Source: DAORHV01 sp964434575 (GTDB taxonomy: Bacteria; Patescibacteriota; Gracilibacteria; Peribacterales; Peribacteraceae). Taken from it: 15,938 nt of DNA. A program made the translations under genes and the position numbers. Positions 5,530 to 12,896 of the stretch are shown here, piece by piece. The notes below the pieces were generated by a model. That model made no database searches. It saw nothing but the letters and a program-made list of their open reading frames with translations, and was not told where the DNA came from. The DNA lies in the NCBI GenBank assembly GCA_964434575.1, contig CAYSWB010000027.1, forward strand, positions 1-15,938, given 5' to 3'. Each line of letters begins with the position of its first letter. The first letter of the stretch is position 1.

Positions 5530-7757
5530 GGGGATTCTTCGGAAGAGGATTCAGATGATTCTTCTACGGGCGGATCTTCAGGAGGAGGCGGCGTGGAAGG
5601 CGTGTCCACTGAATCGCCCGTCACCGAGATGATTGTTTCCTTGCTGCTGCGCAGGCCGTCTTTGTCCGTGGCGACCAGCACCACGCGGAACTCTCCCGTC
5701 TTCAAGAAGACGTGCGTCGGGTTGGCTTCGGTGCTCTGCGAGCCGTCGCCGAAATCCCACAGCCAGTTGCTGAAACTTCCGGTGGAACAGCCTGTGTCGA
5801 AGCGCACGCCGAGCGGGGCCTTGCCGGACTTACGCGAGGCGATGAAACAGGCGTCGATGAGCGGCGCTCGCACCACCAACTGACGGTCGCGCGTGTACAC
5901 GGTGCCCGCGGTCGTGCGGACGTTGAGCTTGATGATGTACGTTCCCGGGCGCTCGTAGAGGTGTTCGATGCGCGAACCGGAGAACTTGGTGCCGGCGGCG
6001 GCCGTGAAGCCGTCGCCGAAATCCCACTCGAAGCCCGTGATCTCTTCGCCCGTGACGATGAACGTGTCCGAAGCGTCGAACTTCACCAGCGCGGGCGCCG
6101 TGGGCGCGGGCGGATCCATGGTGAACTGCACGTCCGATTTGGCGGTGCTGACGTTCACGGCGATGCGTTTACGCATGACGTTTTGGTCCGGGTCGATGCC
6201 GATCAAATCCAGGAAGTACTTGCCCTCCTTGCGGTACACGGCGTTGATCGTCTTGTCGGTCGTGAGCACCTCGGTGGCGCCGGGGGCGTCCCACGAGAAC
6301 GAAATCAGCGGCTGCGTGGTGATGGGCGTGATGTTCACCGTCAACGGCACTTCACCGTCGATGACGAAGTTGCGCACGGCGGGCTTTCCCTCGAATCCGA
6401 GGTCGCGGATTTCCAGCGGGTTGGTGATGCGCACGACGCGCGTCAGTTTGGCCACGGCGCCGCTCTGGGAACGCGCGAGCGCGGTAACCGTGTAGTTCCC
6501 GACCTCGTTGTAGACCTTGGCCACGCGGAGGCCTTCGGCGGTCTTGGAATCGCCGAAGTTCCACGACACGTTGGCGATGGGCTCGTCGGTTTTCAGCACG
6601 AACAGCACGCCGAAGGGCGGCGGACCGAGCAGCGTGGACGGTTCGGTCTCCAGCGTGATCGGGAACGGCTGCACGGGCGGCTTCACAACCTGCACGATGC
6701 GCTGGAGGGTCTGCTGGGTCTGGTTGCTGAGCGTCATGACCACCGACGCGTTCACGGAGCCGAGCTTGTGGTACGTCCAGGCGGCGCTGGGCTTGTCGCT
6801 CTCGAAATCCACGTTGCCGTCTCCGTCGAAATCCCACTTGGCCTTCACCAGCTTCGGCGCGGTGTTGTCCGAACCCTTCGGGAAGAGGTGGTCGAGCGTG
6901 AAGCTGGAAGGCTCGTCGATGATCGGGTACGGAGGCTCCACGCCGAAGCTCGCGCGCGGGATGACCAGACGCTTGGTGACGGTCTTGCGCGTGTTGTTGG
7001 TCATGAGCACGCGCACCACCACGTTGAAGATGCCGGGCTTGGGGAACAGGAACGTGGCCTGGGCGTCGAAGGTTTCCTGGTCGATGAGGCCGTCGTTGCC
7101 GATGTCCCATTCGTACTTCAGCGGGCGGAGCTTCTCCAGGTCGAAGATCTTCTTGGCCGTGTCCATGCCGAACGTCACCGACAGCGGCGACACGAGCTCG
7201 CTGGCGGTAAGCGGGGCGATGATATCCAGCGTGAGGGTCGGCGGCCGGGCGATCATGCCGACGGTGGCGCCGCTGACCAGCAGCATGGGCACCTCGAACA
7301 GACACAGGCGGATGAGAGCCATGCGCTGCATCTTGGGCTTTTCCTTGATGGTGCCGATGCGCATGACGCCCAGGAATCCGAGCGCGAGCCAGAAGACGAA
7401 TCCGATGCCGTATACGGCCATCGCGCCGGCCTTCAGTTCACCCAGGCTTCCGTCCGGCGTCGGGAAGATCGCCGAAAGGAACAAGGCGGGCAGCGCGTAC
7501 AGCACCATGATCACGCCGAAGACGACGATGGTCGGGTTGACGCCGGACTTCTTTGGCTTGGGCGGCGTGGGCGCGACCGGGGCTCCGGGCGCGGCGGGCG
7601 GAGGCGGCGTACCGGCGGGAGCCGCGGCAGGTGCGGCTGCGACGGGAGCGGCGGGAGCCGAGGGAGCGGCCGGCACAGGCGGAGGTACCGCAGCCGGCGG
7701 AGGCGGCGTTGCGGAAGTGATTCCGTCGAGCGGTGGCGGAGTGTTTTGATCCGGCAT
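5526..7757 (-). CDS. Multi-span membrane protein with about six PKD repeats
   Basis: The 743-aa protein has a very Pro/Ala-rich tail (8-68), three predicted membrane helices (about 75-98, 112-132, 148-170) and then about six PKD-type beta domains: about 177-265, 273-358, 366-446, 449-537, 543-630 and 634-714. Core motifs are EWDIGNDG (216-223), KWDFDGDGNVDFE (307-319, a Ca-binding-like Asp loop), SWNFGDS (398-404), FSWDAPGA (487-494), EWDFGDG (577-583) and LWDFGDGS (666-673). The C-terminus is Pro-rich and ends in an acidic Ser/Glu tail. PKD domains usually mediate surface binding or spacing, so the repeats should lie outside and the N-tail inside. ATG 7757 follows a TATACT -10 box. The stop overlaps the 36-aa gene. 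No catalytic domain is visible. Confidence 0.92.
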   Translation of the reverse strand: MPDQNTPPPLDGITSATPPPPAAVPPPVPAAPSAPAAPVAAAPAAAPAGTPPPPAAPGAPVAPTPPKPKKSGVNPTIVVFGVIMVLYALPALFLSAIFPTPDGSLGELKAGAMAVYGIGFVFWLALGFLGVMRIGTIKEKPKMQRMALIRLCLFEVPMLLVSGATVGMIARPPTLTLDIIAPLTASELVSPLSVTFGMDTAKKIFDLEKLRPLKYEWDIGNDGLIDQETFDAQATFLFPKPGIFNVVVRVLMTNNTRKTVTKRLVIPRASFGVEPPYPIIDEPSSFTLDHLFPKGSDNTAPKLVKAKWDFDGDGNVDFESDKPSAAWTYHKLGSVNASVVMTLSNQTQQTLQRIVQVVKPPVQPFPITLETEPSTLLGPPPFGVLFVLKTDEPIANVSWNFGDSKTAEGLRVAKVYNEVGNYTVTALARSQSGAVAKLTRVVRITNPLEIRDLGFEGKPAVRNFVIDGEVPLTVNITPITTQPLISFSWDAPGATEVLTTDKTINAVYRKEGKYFLDLIGIDPDQNVMRKRIAVNVSTAKSDVQFTMDPPAPTAPALVKFDASDTFIVTGEEITGFEWDFGDGFTAAAGTKFSGSRIEHLYERPGTYIIKLNVRTTAGTVYTRDRQLVVRAPLIDACFIASRKSGKAPLGVRFDTGCSTGSFSNWLWDFGDGSQSTEANPTHVFLKTGEFRVVLVATDKDGLRSSKETIISVTGDSVDTPSTPPPPEDPPVEESSESSSEESP

Positions 7758-7771
7758 CTCTAGCGGTTTTC

Positions 7772-7777
7772 AGTATA
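7772..7777 (-). promoter_or_regulatory. -10 box for the PKD protein gene
   Basis: TATACT on the - strand lies 14 nt before the PKD ATG and just 5 nt after the stop of the upstream lipoprotein gene. It implies a leader of about 7-8 nt and separate transcription of the PKD-peptide pair. Confidence 0.5.
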
Positions 7778-7782
7778 GCTCC

Positions 7783-8655
7783 TTACCAGTGCATGAAGGG
7801 AAGTAGCGCACCGGAGAAAATAGTGGCGAAGATGGCATCGTCGGGATATTCGATTTCGTTGGGCATCGGCGGCGCAATCTGTGCCTGGGCCCTGTTATGG
7901 TCGAAAACCGCCACATCGAGGTCCATCGAGAGACTTCCCTCGGGCATCTGCAGATCACTCAGGCGCCAGACCGCGCGCTGCAACAGGAACGTGTCCGCAT
8001 CGATCCATACTTCGCCGTTCAGCCGGTCGCGCAGCGTGTCTCGCAGCTCCTGCGAGTCCTGTCCGGCGAACATCGCCTGGAGGGCGTCCACGTCGAGAGC
8101 CACGGCGTAGTGGTAGGCATCCCGCCCGTCCACCTCTGCCAGGCCGAGGTCTTTCGTGACCTGCAAGGCGGAAGTCTGCAGCGCGATCCAGCGCTGGTCG
8201 ATGCGCGATGCGGACTGCATGGGCGACGGAGAATCCTCGAGCGGCAGCGAAATCCATCGGCGTTCGGTATCGCGCTGCAACATGACGCCGCCCGACGCTG
8301 TGGAAACACCGTCCACGCGGATGGCCGGACGCTGCTGGGGCACGAGCGCGTAGGCGCCGTCGATGCGGAGCATCACCATGCCGAGCGGTCCCGGCCGCGC
8401 GACTTCCATGGAGCCGATGCCGGTGGCGATCGTACGCTCGCGGCGCAGCGTGCCGTCGATTCTCAGCGCGCCGGTCATCGCCGCAATACCGTCCTCGGAC
8501 AATCGGATTCCGGCTTGAAGGGCATACGAAAACGAATCGAGCGTGTTGCTGGCCACGACGCTGGCATGCAACACCTCGGATGGCTGCAGCTGGACGCGTG
8601 GTTGGGTGCAGCCCGCTGCCAGAAGGCACGCGGCGGCGACGAACAGATATCGCAT
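7783..8655 (-). CDS. Lipoprotein, LolA/LppX-like fold suspected
   Basis: The 290-aa protein has a short signal sequence ending in a lipobox, CLLAAGC, with Cys16 as the predicted lipidation site, so it should be anchored to the membrane by its N-terminal lipid. The body is beta-rich, with repeated short strands. The segment GEVWIDADTFLLQRAVWRL (214-232) and the ending MDLDVAVFDHNRA (244-256) resemble LppX/LprAFG and related LolA-like lipoproteins that hold a lipid in a half-barrel. This is pattern resemblance, not a proven match. ATG 8655 is chosen because it puts the signal peptide at the N-terminus; an upstream GTG-type extension would bury it. A weak TATCCT (8664-8669) lies 8 nt upstream. 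Neighbours are a secreted beta protein and the PKD protein. Confidence 0.82.
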   Translation of the reverse strand: MRYLFVAAACLLAAGCTQPRVQLQPSEVLHASVVASNTLDSFSYALQAGIRLSEDGIAAMTGALRIDGTLRRERTIATGIGSMEVARPGPLGMVMLRIDGAYALVPQQRPAIRVDGVSTASGGVMLQRDTERRWISLPLEDSPSPMQSASRIDQRWIALQTSALQVTKDLGLAEVDGRDAYHYAVALDVDALQAMFAGQDSQELRDTLRDRLNGEVWIDADTFLLQRAVWRLSDLQMPEGSLSMDLDVAVFDHNRAQAQIAPPMPNEIEYPDDAIFATIFSGALLPFMHW

Positions 8656-8663
8656 GGGCCGCA

Positions 8664-8669
8664 AGGATA
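8664..8669 (-). promoter_or_regulatory. Weak -10 box for the lipoprotein gene
   Basis: TATCCT on the - strand ends 8 nt before the ATG, similar in spacing to the leaderless promoters nearby. It is weaker than the others, and read-through from the gene upstream is possible across the 64-nt gap. Confidence 0.3.
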
Positions 8670-8719
8670 CGCGACGAGATGCCGGAACTGAAATATCTTC
8701 ACTCGACACGGCTGTTTGA

Positions 8720-9679
8720 TCAGTTGCGGCTGCGGTATGGACCGGCGTCCAAGTCCGATTCTTCCTCCAATTTGAAGTCCACTTTGCGCGTGATGGAACC
8801 GCGGACCTCGGCCTTCAGCAGCAGCACGACGGTCTGGCTGCGCTTGAGGATGTACGTGGGCTCGAACTGCAGCGTCACCTGCTTGCCGCGCATCCTGGCC
8901 GCCGAGTTGGTCAGCTTTTTTCCGGACGTGGTTTCCAGCGCCAGATTGATGAGATCCATGTCGCGCGCCGACTGGTCGTTGGTGAACGTGATGGAGCGCA
9001 GGATGTGGTCGCTTTCGGCATCGGCGGTCAGCTGGACGCGCGCGACCGTCTCGATGCGGCCGTAGCGCAGGTAGTTCGACGACAAAGACAGGAATTTGAC
9101 GGTGATGTTGCCGGCGTTCGACGGCGACGTGGATACGGTCAGGCCTTCGTTCCCGGCTTCCAGCGTCACAGACTTGGCGGTGGACTGCACGTCGGAAGAC
9201 AGGCGGATCTCCGCGCCGTGTTCGGCACCGGCGGCCGCCTCACGCGAGAAATCAGCCACCACCTGCAGACGCTGGGATTCGCACTTCTTGATGGTCAGCG
9301 CGCGCGGACGCAGCGTGGCGACGGCGCCGGAGCGCTCGAAACGGGTGGCGCGCGACACGCGGCGGATGTCGCTGAGCAGGTACACGGCGGTGATGTCTTC
9401 GGTCGAACCGAGACCGACGTGGCGCACGCGCACTTCGCTGACGGTGATGTCGGCGTCGCACGATGCCGACAAATCCATGGTCAGCAACGGTACGCGGGAG
9501 GCACCCTGCGCGATCGTGCCGACGGGCTGCGCTTCGGAAACGCTCACGGTCAATTCGCCGGCGCCCGATACGGAATACCCGGTGGCGGGCACGACGGCGG
9601 CCACGTGCACCGGCGGTGCGGGCACGGTCATGAGATCGGTGGTCAAGCGAGCGACGAGTGCGAGGGTGGCGATGGTCAT
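8720..9679 (-). CDS. Secreted or anchored two-domain beta protein, unknown function
   Basis: The 319-aa protein has an N-terminal hydrophobic stretch that looks like a weak signal or anchor (1-31). It then has two beta-sandwich-like regions, about 45-145 and 190-300. The first starts QPVGTIAQGASRVPLLTMDL, continues with DITVSEVRVRHVGLGSTEDI (77-96) and a VYLLSD strand (99-104), and carries two Cys (74 and 133) that might pair. This layout resembles domains common in Patescibacteria surface proteins, in which 'G-x-x-x-x-x-VPLL' is followed by 'DI..VYL'. No enzyme motif is seen. ATG 9679 sits 6 nt after a TACAAT box, so the mRNA is probably leaderless. It is the first of a run of surface-protein genes that continues to 5419. 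Confidence 0.82.
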   Translation of the reverse strand: MTIATLALVARLTTDLMTVPAPPVHVAAVVPATGYSVSGAGELTVSVSEAQPVGTIAQGASRVPLLTMDLSASCDADITVSEVRVRHVGLGSTEDITAVYLLSDIRRVSRATRFERSGAVATLRPRALTIKKCESQRLQVVADFSREAAAGAEHGAEIRLSSDVQSTAKSVTLEAGNEGLTVSTSPSNAGNITVKFLSLSSNYLRYGRIETVARVQLTADAESDHILRSITFTNDQSARDMDLINLALETTSGKKLTNSAARMRGKQVTLQFEPTYILKRSQTVVLLLKAEVRGSITRKVDFKLEEESDLDAGPYRSRN

Positions 9680-9685
9680 GCCTGC

Positions 9686-9691
9686 ATTGTA
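9686..9691 (-). promoter_or_regulatory. -10 box of a probable leaderless promoter
   Basis: TACAAT on the - strand is separated from the ATG by only 6 nt, so transcription should begin at the start codon. Just upstream is a 6-bp inverted repeat, TGGAAA-N5-TTTCCA (9696-9712), in the spacer/-35 region, which could be an operator. Confidence 0.6.
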
Positions 9692-9762
9692 CGGATGGAA
9701 AACCCGTTTCCACCATCAAAAAAACGTTTTGCATCAGCCACCTCTTAACCCACCCTTAATCT

Positions 9763-10656
9763 TTACCAGCGTCCGCTCGCGCCGCCCCCGCCCGAGCTGC
9801 CGCCGCCGAAGCCGCCGAAACCTCCCCCGCCTCCGCCGCCCCATCGTCCGCCGCCGCCCGGGCCCCAGTTGCCGCCGGCCCACCAACTGTTGGGACCGCG
9901 AGCGTGGTAGTTCTTCGACACCACGAAGTCGAGCAGGAGGCCAAGCAAAACCAAGAGCGGGATCGAAAGCCACCAGCCGAAGGTGATCGCCAGGATCACG
10001 CCGCCGAAGAACCCGAACACTCCTCCGAGCCACCACGACTTGGTGCGGGCTAAAATGGACAAGATCCACTGCAGCAGGATGAACCCGATGAACAGGCCGA
10101 AGCCACCGGCTTCCATGTCCCCGGACTCCTGGGAGTAACGCTCGGCGGTGTACTCGTTGCCGATGTGCTTCTGCAGCGAATCGACGGCGGCCGCGATGCC
10201 TCCGGCATAATCCGCGTCGCGGAAGCGCGGGATCATGTCCGTGTCGATGATGCCTTTGGCCACGATGTCCGGCACGGCTCCCTCCAGACCGTAGCCGACC
10301 TCCAGCCGGACGGCGCGGTCGTCATACGACACCAAGACCAGGATGCCGTTGTCGTTCTGCTTGGTGCCCACGCCGTAATCGCGGAAGATCTGCGTCGCGG
10401 TCTGTTCCAGGTCCTCGTTGCCCAGCGACCGGATAACCAGCACGATGATCTGGTTGGTGGTGCGGGCTTCGTAGTCGGCCAGGATCGCCTCCAGCGCGGC
10501 ATCCTGGGCAGGGCTGATGAGAGGCTCGGGCAAGCCCGTGGCATCCGTGACGTAGCCGTCATTGGGCGGGACCTGGAATTCGGCGTACGCGAAGGGTGCC
10601 CAAAGCAAACCCAGCAGGACCGGTACCGTCGCCGCAGCTCGCAGGATGGGCGTCAT
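9763..10656 (-). CDS. TPM-domain membrane protein with Gly-rich tail
   Basis: The 297-aa protein is of the TPM (TLP18.3/Psb32/MOLO-1) family, often called YgcG-like. The signal peptide ends near AYA-EF (23-27). The TPM domain (about 35-165) includes GLPEPLISPAQDAALE (41-56), an IIVLVIRSLG strand (70-79), GILVLVSYDDRAVRLEVGYG (104-123) and a DADYAGGI helix start (147-154). Two or three membrane helices follow (about 184-203, 208-226, 229-246), then a Gly-rich tail from 261 with Trp/Phe punctuation (GGGFGGFGGGSSGGGG). This layout is standard for the family. The role of TPM proteins is uncertain; membrane stress or quality control has been proposed for relatives. The gene starts 7 nt after lemA in a tight operon, a pairing common across bacteria. 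Confidence 0.93.
   Translation of the reverse strand: MTPILRAAATVPVLLGLLWAPFAYAEFQVPPNDGYVTDATGLPEPLISPAQDAALEAILADYEARTTNQIIVLVIRSLGNEDLEQTATQIFRDYGVGTKQNDNGILVLVSYDDRAVRLEVGYGLEGAVPDIVAKGIIDTDMIPRFRDADYAGGIAAAVDSLQKHIGNEYTAERYSQESGDMEAGGFGLFIGFILLQWILSILARTKSWWLGGVFGFFGGVILAITFGWWLSIPLLVLLGLLLDFVVSKNYHARGPNSWWAGGNWGPGGGGRWGGGGGGGFGGFGGGSSGGGGASGRW
9777..9876 (-). repeat. Gly-codon low-complexity tract
   Basis: This GC-rich simple-sequence stretch of (GGN)n codons encodes the Gly-rich C-terminal tail of the TPM protein. It is a coding feature typical of the family rather than an independent element. Confidence 0.6.
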
Positions 10657-10663
10657 GCGGGGT

Positions 10664-11239
10664 TTACGATCCGAAGTCGACCGACGGGGCCTGATCGGCC
10701 CCCGGAGCGGCCTCGAACGGCTTCTCGGCCGTGAATCCGAAGATCATGGCAGGAATATTGCCCGGGAACTGGCGCACCTTGATGTTGTACGTCATGACCG
10801 CGTTGTTGAAGTCGCGGCGTGCCGTGGCGATGCGGTTCTCGGTGCCTTCCAGCTGCGTCATCAGATCGCGGAACGCCGCGGTGGCCTGCAGCTGCGGATA
10901 TGCCTCCACGGTCACGAGCAAGCGAGACAGCGCCGTATCGAACGTGCCGGCGGCTTCGATTTGCTGGCCGCGGTCGCCGACGGACTTGGCCTGGGCCCAT
11001 GCGCTGCGGGCCTCGGTGACGGCGCGGAAGGTCTCCTGCTCGAAGTTCGCAGCGCCCTTCACGGTGCTCACCAGGTTCGGGATGAGGTCCACGCGGCGCT
11101 GGTACTGTGTCTCCACCTGCGCCCATTCGTTGTCCACGCCTCCCTTGGCGGACACCAAGCCGTTGTACGACATGGCCAGCCAGCCGCCGAGAACGACGAC
11201 GACCGCGAGAACGATCAACCACGGGGAAAACTTCTTCAT
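10664..11239 (-). CDS. lemA: LemA family protein
   Basis: The 191-aa protein has one N-terminal membrane helix (about 7-24) followed by the LemA helical bundle: YNGLVSAKGGVDNEWAQVE (25-43), YQRRVDLIPNLVSTVKGAAN (46-65), AYPQLQATAAFRDLMTQLEG (113-132), TENRIATARRDFNNAV (133-148) and the closing YNIKVRQFPGNIPAMIFGF (151-169). These are the strongest LemA signatures. The biochemical role is not established; the bundle probably lies outside the cytoplasmic membrane. ATG 11239 gives the standard N-terminus, and an in-frame open extension upstream is not expected. An extended -10 box precedes it, and the TPM gene follows after 7 nt, so the two form an operon. Confidence 0.95.
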   Translation of the reverse strand: MKKFSPWLIVLAVVVVLGGWLAMSYNGLVSAKGGVDNEWAQVETQYQRRVDLIPNLVSTVKGAANFEQETFRAVTEARSAWAQAKSVGDRGQQIEAAGTFDTALSRLLVTVEAYPQLQATAAFRDLMTQLEGTENRIATARRDFNNAVMTYNIKVRQFPGNIPAMIFGFTAEKPFEAAPGADQAPSVDFGS

Positions 11240-11265
11240 GGAAACAAAGGGGAAAGACGGCCGTG

Positions 11266-11274
11266 AGTATACCA
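11266..11274 (-). promoter_or_regulatory. Extended -10 promoter of the lemA-TPM operon
   Basis: On the - strand the bases read TGG-TATACT, a near-perfect extended -10. The predicted leader is about 20 nt, pyrimidine-rich (CTTTCCCCTTTGTTTCC before ATG) and without a Shine-Dalgarno sequence. Confidence 0.6.
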
Positions 11275-11282
11275 CATGTTCT

Positions 11283-11657
11283 TCAGCGGGTCGCTCCGCC
11301 GGAGCCGAAGCTCCGCAGCCACTCCGCACTGGACGTGGAAGCGCGGTCCAAGACGCCGGCGTTCAACCAGGACGGATGCATGTTGGCGGCCTTCAGTCCG
11401 GTAAGCACGCCGTACGTTCCCAAGCCGGCGACGAGCGCGGTCTTCGTGACCGGATTCACCAGCAGGGCACCCGCTGCGCGGCGCGGCAGGCTGGTCTTGT
11501 TATCCTTGGCACCCTCCTTGTAGCCGGCGGCCTGATCGGCCAAACGCTGCTTGTACGCGTCGTACTTGGTCTTCATTTCCGGCGGCATCGTCAACTTCTC
11601 GACGTCCACTCCGGCTTCGCGCAGGGTTTCGATGGGGTTCTTTGATTTCTTGGCCAT
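11283..11657 (-). CDS. Hypothetical protein with one possible membrane helix
   Basis: The 124-aa protein is not recognised. The N-terminal half is charged and helical (MAKKSKNPIETLREAGVD, then a Lys/Tyr/Ala-rich helix to about 52). Residues 60-92 are Ala/Gly/Val-rich and may form one membrane segment (ALLVNPVTKTALVAGLGTYG), and the last 30 residues are polar. There is no signal peptide. It begins 22 nt after the stop of the preceding - strand gene and is likely co-transcribed with it. The leader is pyrimidine-rich. The lemA promoter lies just past its stop, so lemA is a separate unit. Confidence 0.7.
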   Translation of the reverse strand: MAKKSKNPIETLREAGVDVEKLTMPPEMKTKYDAYKQRLADQAAGYKEGAKDNKTSLPRRAAGALLVNPVTKTALVAGLGTYGVLTGLKAANMHPSWLNAGVLDRASTSSAEWLRSFGSGGATR

Positions 11658-11679
11658 GGTAGGGGGTGGAAAGGAGGAA

Positions 11680-12120
11680 TTACTTGGAAGCGGCCTGCGA
11701 GCTGTTGGCTTGCAGCAGGGCGTGACGGGCCGCGGTCAGGGCGGCCATGTTGAAGAGATCATCCTGGCTTTTCGCATCGCGGCTGAGGATTTCGATCAGC
11801 GCGGTCATACCCATGGCGCCGATGCCGAAGAGCATGAGCGTGAATGCCTCGTCGGAAACATCCTCGGGCAGGTTCTCCAGGCTCTCGCCCATGTCCAGCT
11901 TGGCGCTGATTTTCTGCGACAGTCTCTCCAGCTCCACGTTGCGGCTCTTGCTCAAAAGCTTGAGACGCGCGTCCAGTTCGTCGGTCGTTTCATACGACTG
12001 CAGCGTCTCGTCGGACAGCGTCCATTTCCATTCCTTGAGCAAATCGGACCGCACGAGTTTCTGCTCGAACGGCGTCAGGTACAGCGTGGGCATGTTCACG
12101 GGGAGAATGTTGTCCAGCAT
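11680..12120 (-). CDS. Hypothetical helical protein
   Basis: The 146-aa protein is not recognised. It is predicted mainly helical, with a charged segment LDARLKLLSKSRNVELERL (49-67) that may be a coiled coil, then an acidic stretch (78-92) and a hydrophobic Met/Leu/Ala segment (93-112, FTLMLFGIGAMGMTALIEIL) that could be one membrane helix or a helical core. The C-terminus is Ala/Ser-rich. ATG 12120 is preferred; a GTG at 12168 directly after the upstream stop would add 16 residues of unlike composition, and ATG 12093 is also possible. It sits between two other genes of unknown function on the same strand with short gaps (48 and 22 nt). Confidence 0.7.
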   Translation of the reverse strand: MLDNILPVNMPTLYLTPFEQKLVRSDLLKEWKWTLSDETLQSYETTDELDARLKLLSKSRNVELERLSQKISAKLDMGESLENLPEDVSDEAFTLMLFGIGAMGMTALIEILSRDAKSQDDLFNMAALTAARHALLQANSSQAASK

Positions 12121-12168
12121 CGTAGCACCGCCCTGCCCGCCTGCAAGCGAACGGCGTTGCGCCGGCAC

Positions 12169-12840
12169 CTACCGCGAGGCGGATGCGGACGATTCCTGTC
12201 CATTTTCTTCCTTCTCGTCCCGGGCTTGCCGAACCACGACGTCGATACCGGCGTCGATGGGCTCCTGTCCAGGCACCGGGACGTAGGAGAAATCGACGTG
12301 CATGGTGCCGTCGGGACGCAAGCTGATGCCGGTGATGCCGGGCGAAATGCCAAGCGGGTAGCCGCCCAGATATTCGCCGGCATCCTGGCCGAGGTTGCGC
12401 ACCAGCGCGACTTCCGAGAACGTCAGCGCGCCGGCGGTCACGATCAGCGGAACTGCGGCGTCGGGCCGCCTGTCTCCGTCGATGTCGCCGACGGCGATGC
12501 GGCTCAAGTCCAGGTACGCGCCGTCCACGCCCGATCGTCCGGCCGCCTTTTTGGAAGCGGTGTAGACGCCGTCGGCGCCGAATTCCATCGCGAATCCCAA
12601 TCCGGCAGACGCCAGCGCGTAGCGCACGGACGAATCGGCGACCACGTACCGCACGCGCGTCAGGGCATCGGCGGACAGCGGATCTCCAAGGGGCTCAAGA
12701 ACCGGTGCCGCAGACGAAGAAGAAGCCCCATTTTCGCCGCCAAGCAGGCTGCCTTGCAGCGCCATGCGCGACGTCGCGGTCACCAGCACGATCACGCCGA
12801 CCGTGATGCCGAAGCCGACGAGGAATCTTCGCGTTCGCAT
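12169..12840 (-). CDS. Single-span exported protein with FG-GAP/EF-hand-like loop
   Basis: The 223-aa protein has an N-terminal Arg-rich start and one membrane helix (about 6-22), then a Ser/Ala linker (39-46, ASSSSAAP). The exported domain (about 55-190) contains VGDIDGDRRPDAAV (117-130). Its D-x-D-G-D-x-x-x-D spacing (Asp119, 121, 123, 127) is the calcium loop typical of FG-GAP/VCBS and dockerin-type repeats. Only one such loop is present, so this is not a full beta-propeller. The C-terminus is Glu-rich and ends in SSASASR. ATG 12840 is chosen over an in-frame upstream start because it places the helix at the N-terminus. It is divergent from the Sel1 lipoprotein gene. Confidence 0.75.
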   Translation of the reverse strand: MRTRRFLVGFGITVGVIVLVTATSRMALQGSLLGGENGASSSSAAPVLEPLGDPLSADALTRVRYVVADSSVRYALASAGLGFAMEFGADGVYTASKKAAGRSGVDGAYLDLSRIAVGDIDGDRRPDAAVPLIVTAGALTFSEVALVRNLGQDAGEYLGGYPLGISPGITGISLRPDGTMHVDFSYVPVPGQEPIDAGIDVVVRQARDEKEENGQESSASASR

Positions 12841-12850
12841 GTGTTCCGAT

Positions 12851-12871
12851 GGCCGGAAGCATACACCGGCC
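12851..12871. promoter_or_regulatory. Inverted repeat flanking a -10 box between divergent genes
   Basis: GGCCGG (12851-12856) and CCGGCC (12866-12871) form a perfect 6-bp dyad with a 9-nt spacer. The TATGCT -10 of the leftward gene (12858-12863) lies exactly in the spacer. It could be an operator. The arms are also self-complementary GC-rich sequences, so chance is possible in this composition. Confidence 0.3.
12858..12863 (-). promoter_or_regulatory. -10 box for the exported protein gene (leftward)
   Basis: TATGCT on the - strand lies 17 nt before ATG 12840, giving a leader of about 10 nt. It probably also drives the two unknown genes that follow. Confidence 0.45.
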
Positions 12872-12883
12872 CGAGCCATGCGG

Positions 12884-12889
12884 TATACT
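12884..12889 (+). promoter_or_regulatory. -10 box of a probable leaderless promoter
   Basis: TATACT is separated from ATG 12897 by 7 nt, so the transcript should begin at or beside the start codon. No -35 is apparent. Confidence 0.6.
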
Positions 12890-12896
12890 GCGCTCC

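Noticed and set aside
5712..7763. 683-aa open frame on the + strand opposite the PKD gene
   Set aside because: It is the antisense shadow of a well-supported PKD protein, with His/Arg/Gly/Asp-biased composition.
9696..9730. Dyad TGGAAA-N5-TTTCCA plus AAAACGTTTT as a terminator of the TPM operon
   Set aside because: On the relevant (-) strand the T run precedes the stable hairpin rather than following it, and the palindrome itself is too A/T-rich and short. I treat the dyad only as a possible operator.
9777..9876. Gly-rich tract of the TPM protein as a novelty
   Set aside because: A Gly-rich tail is usual for this family.
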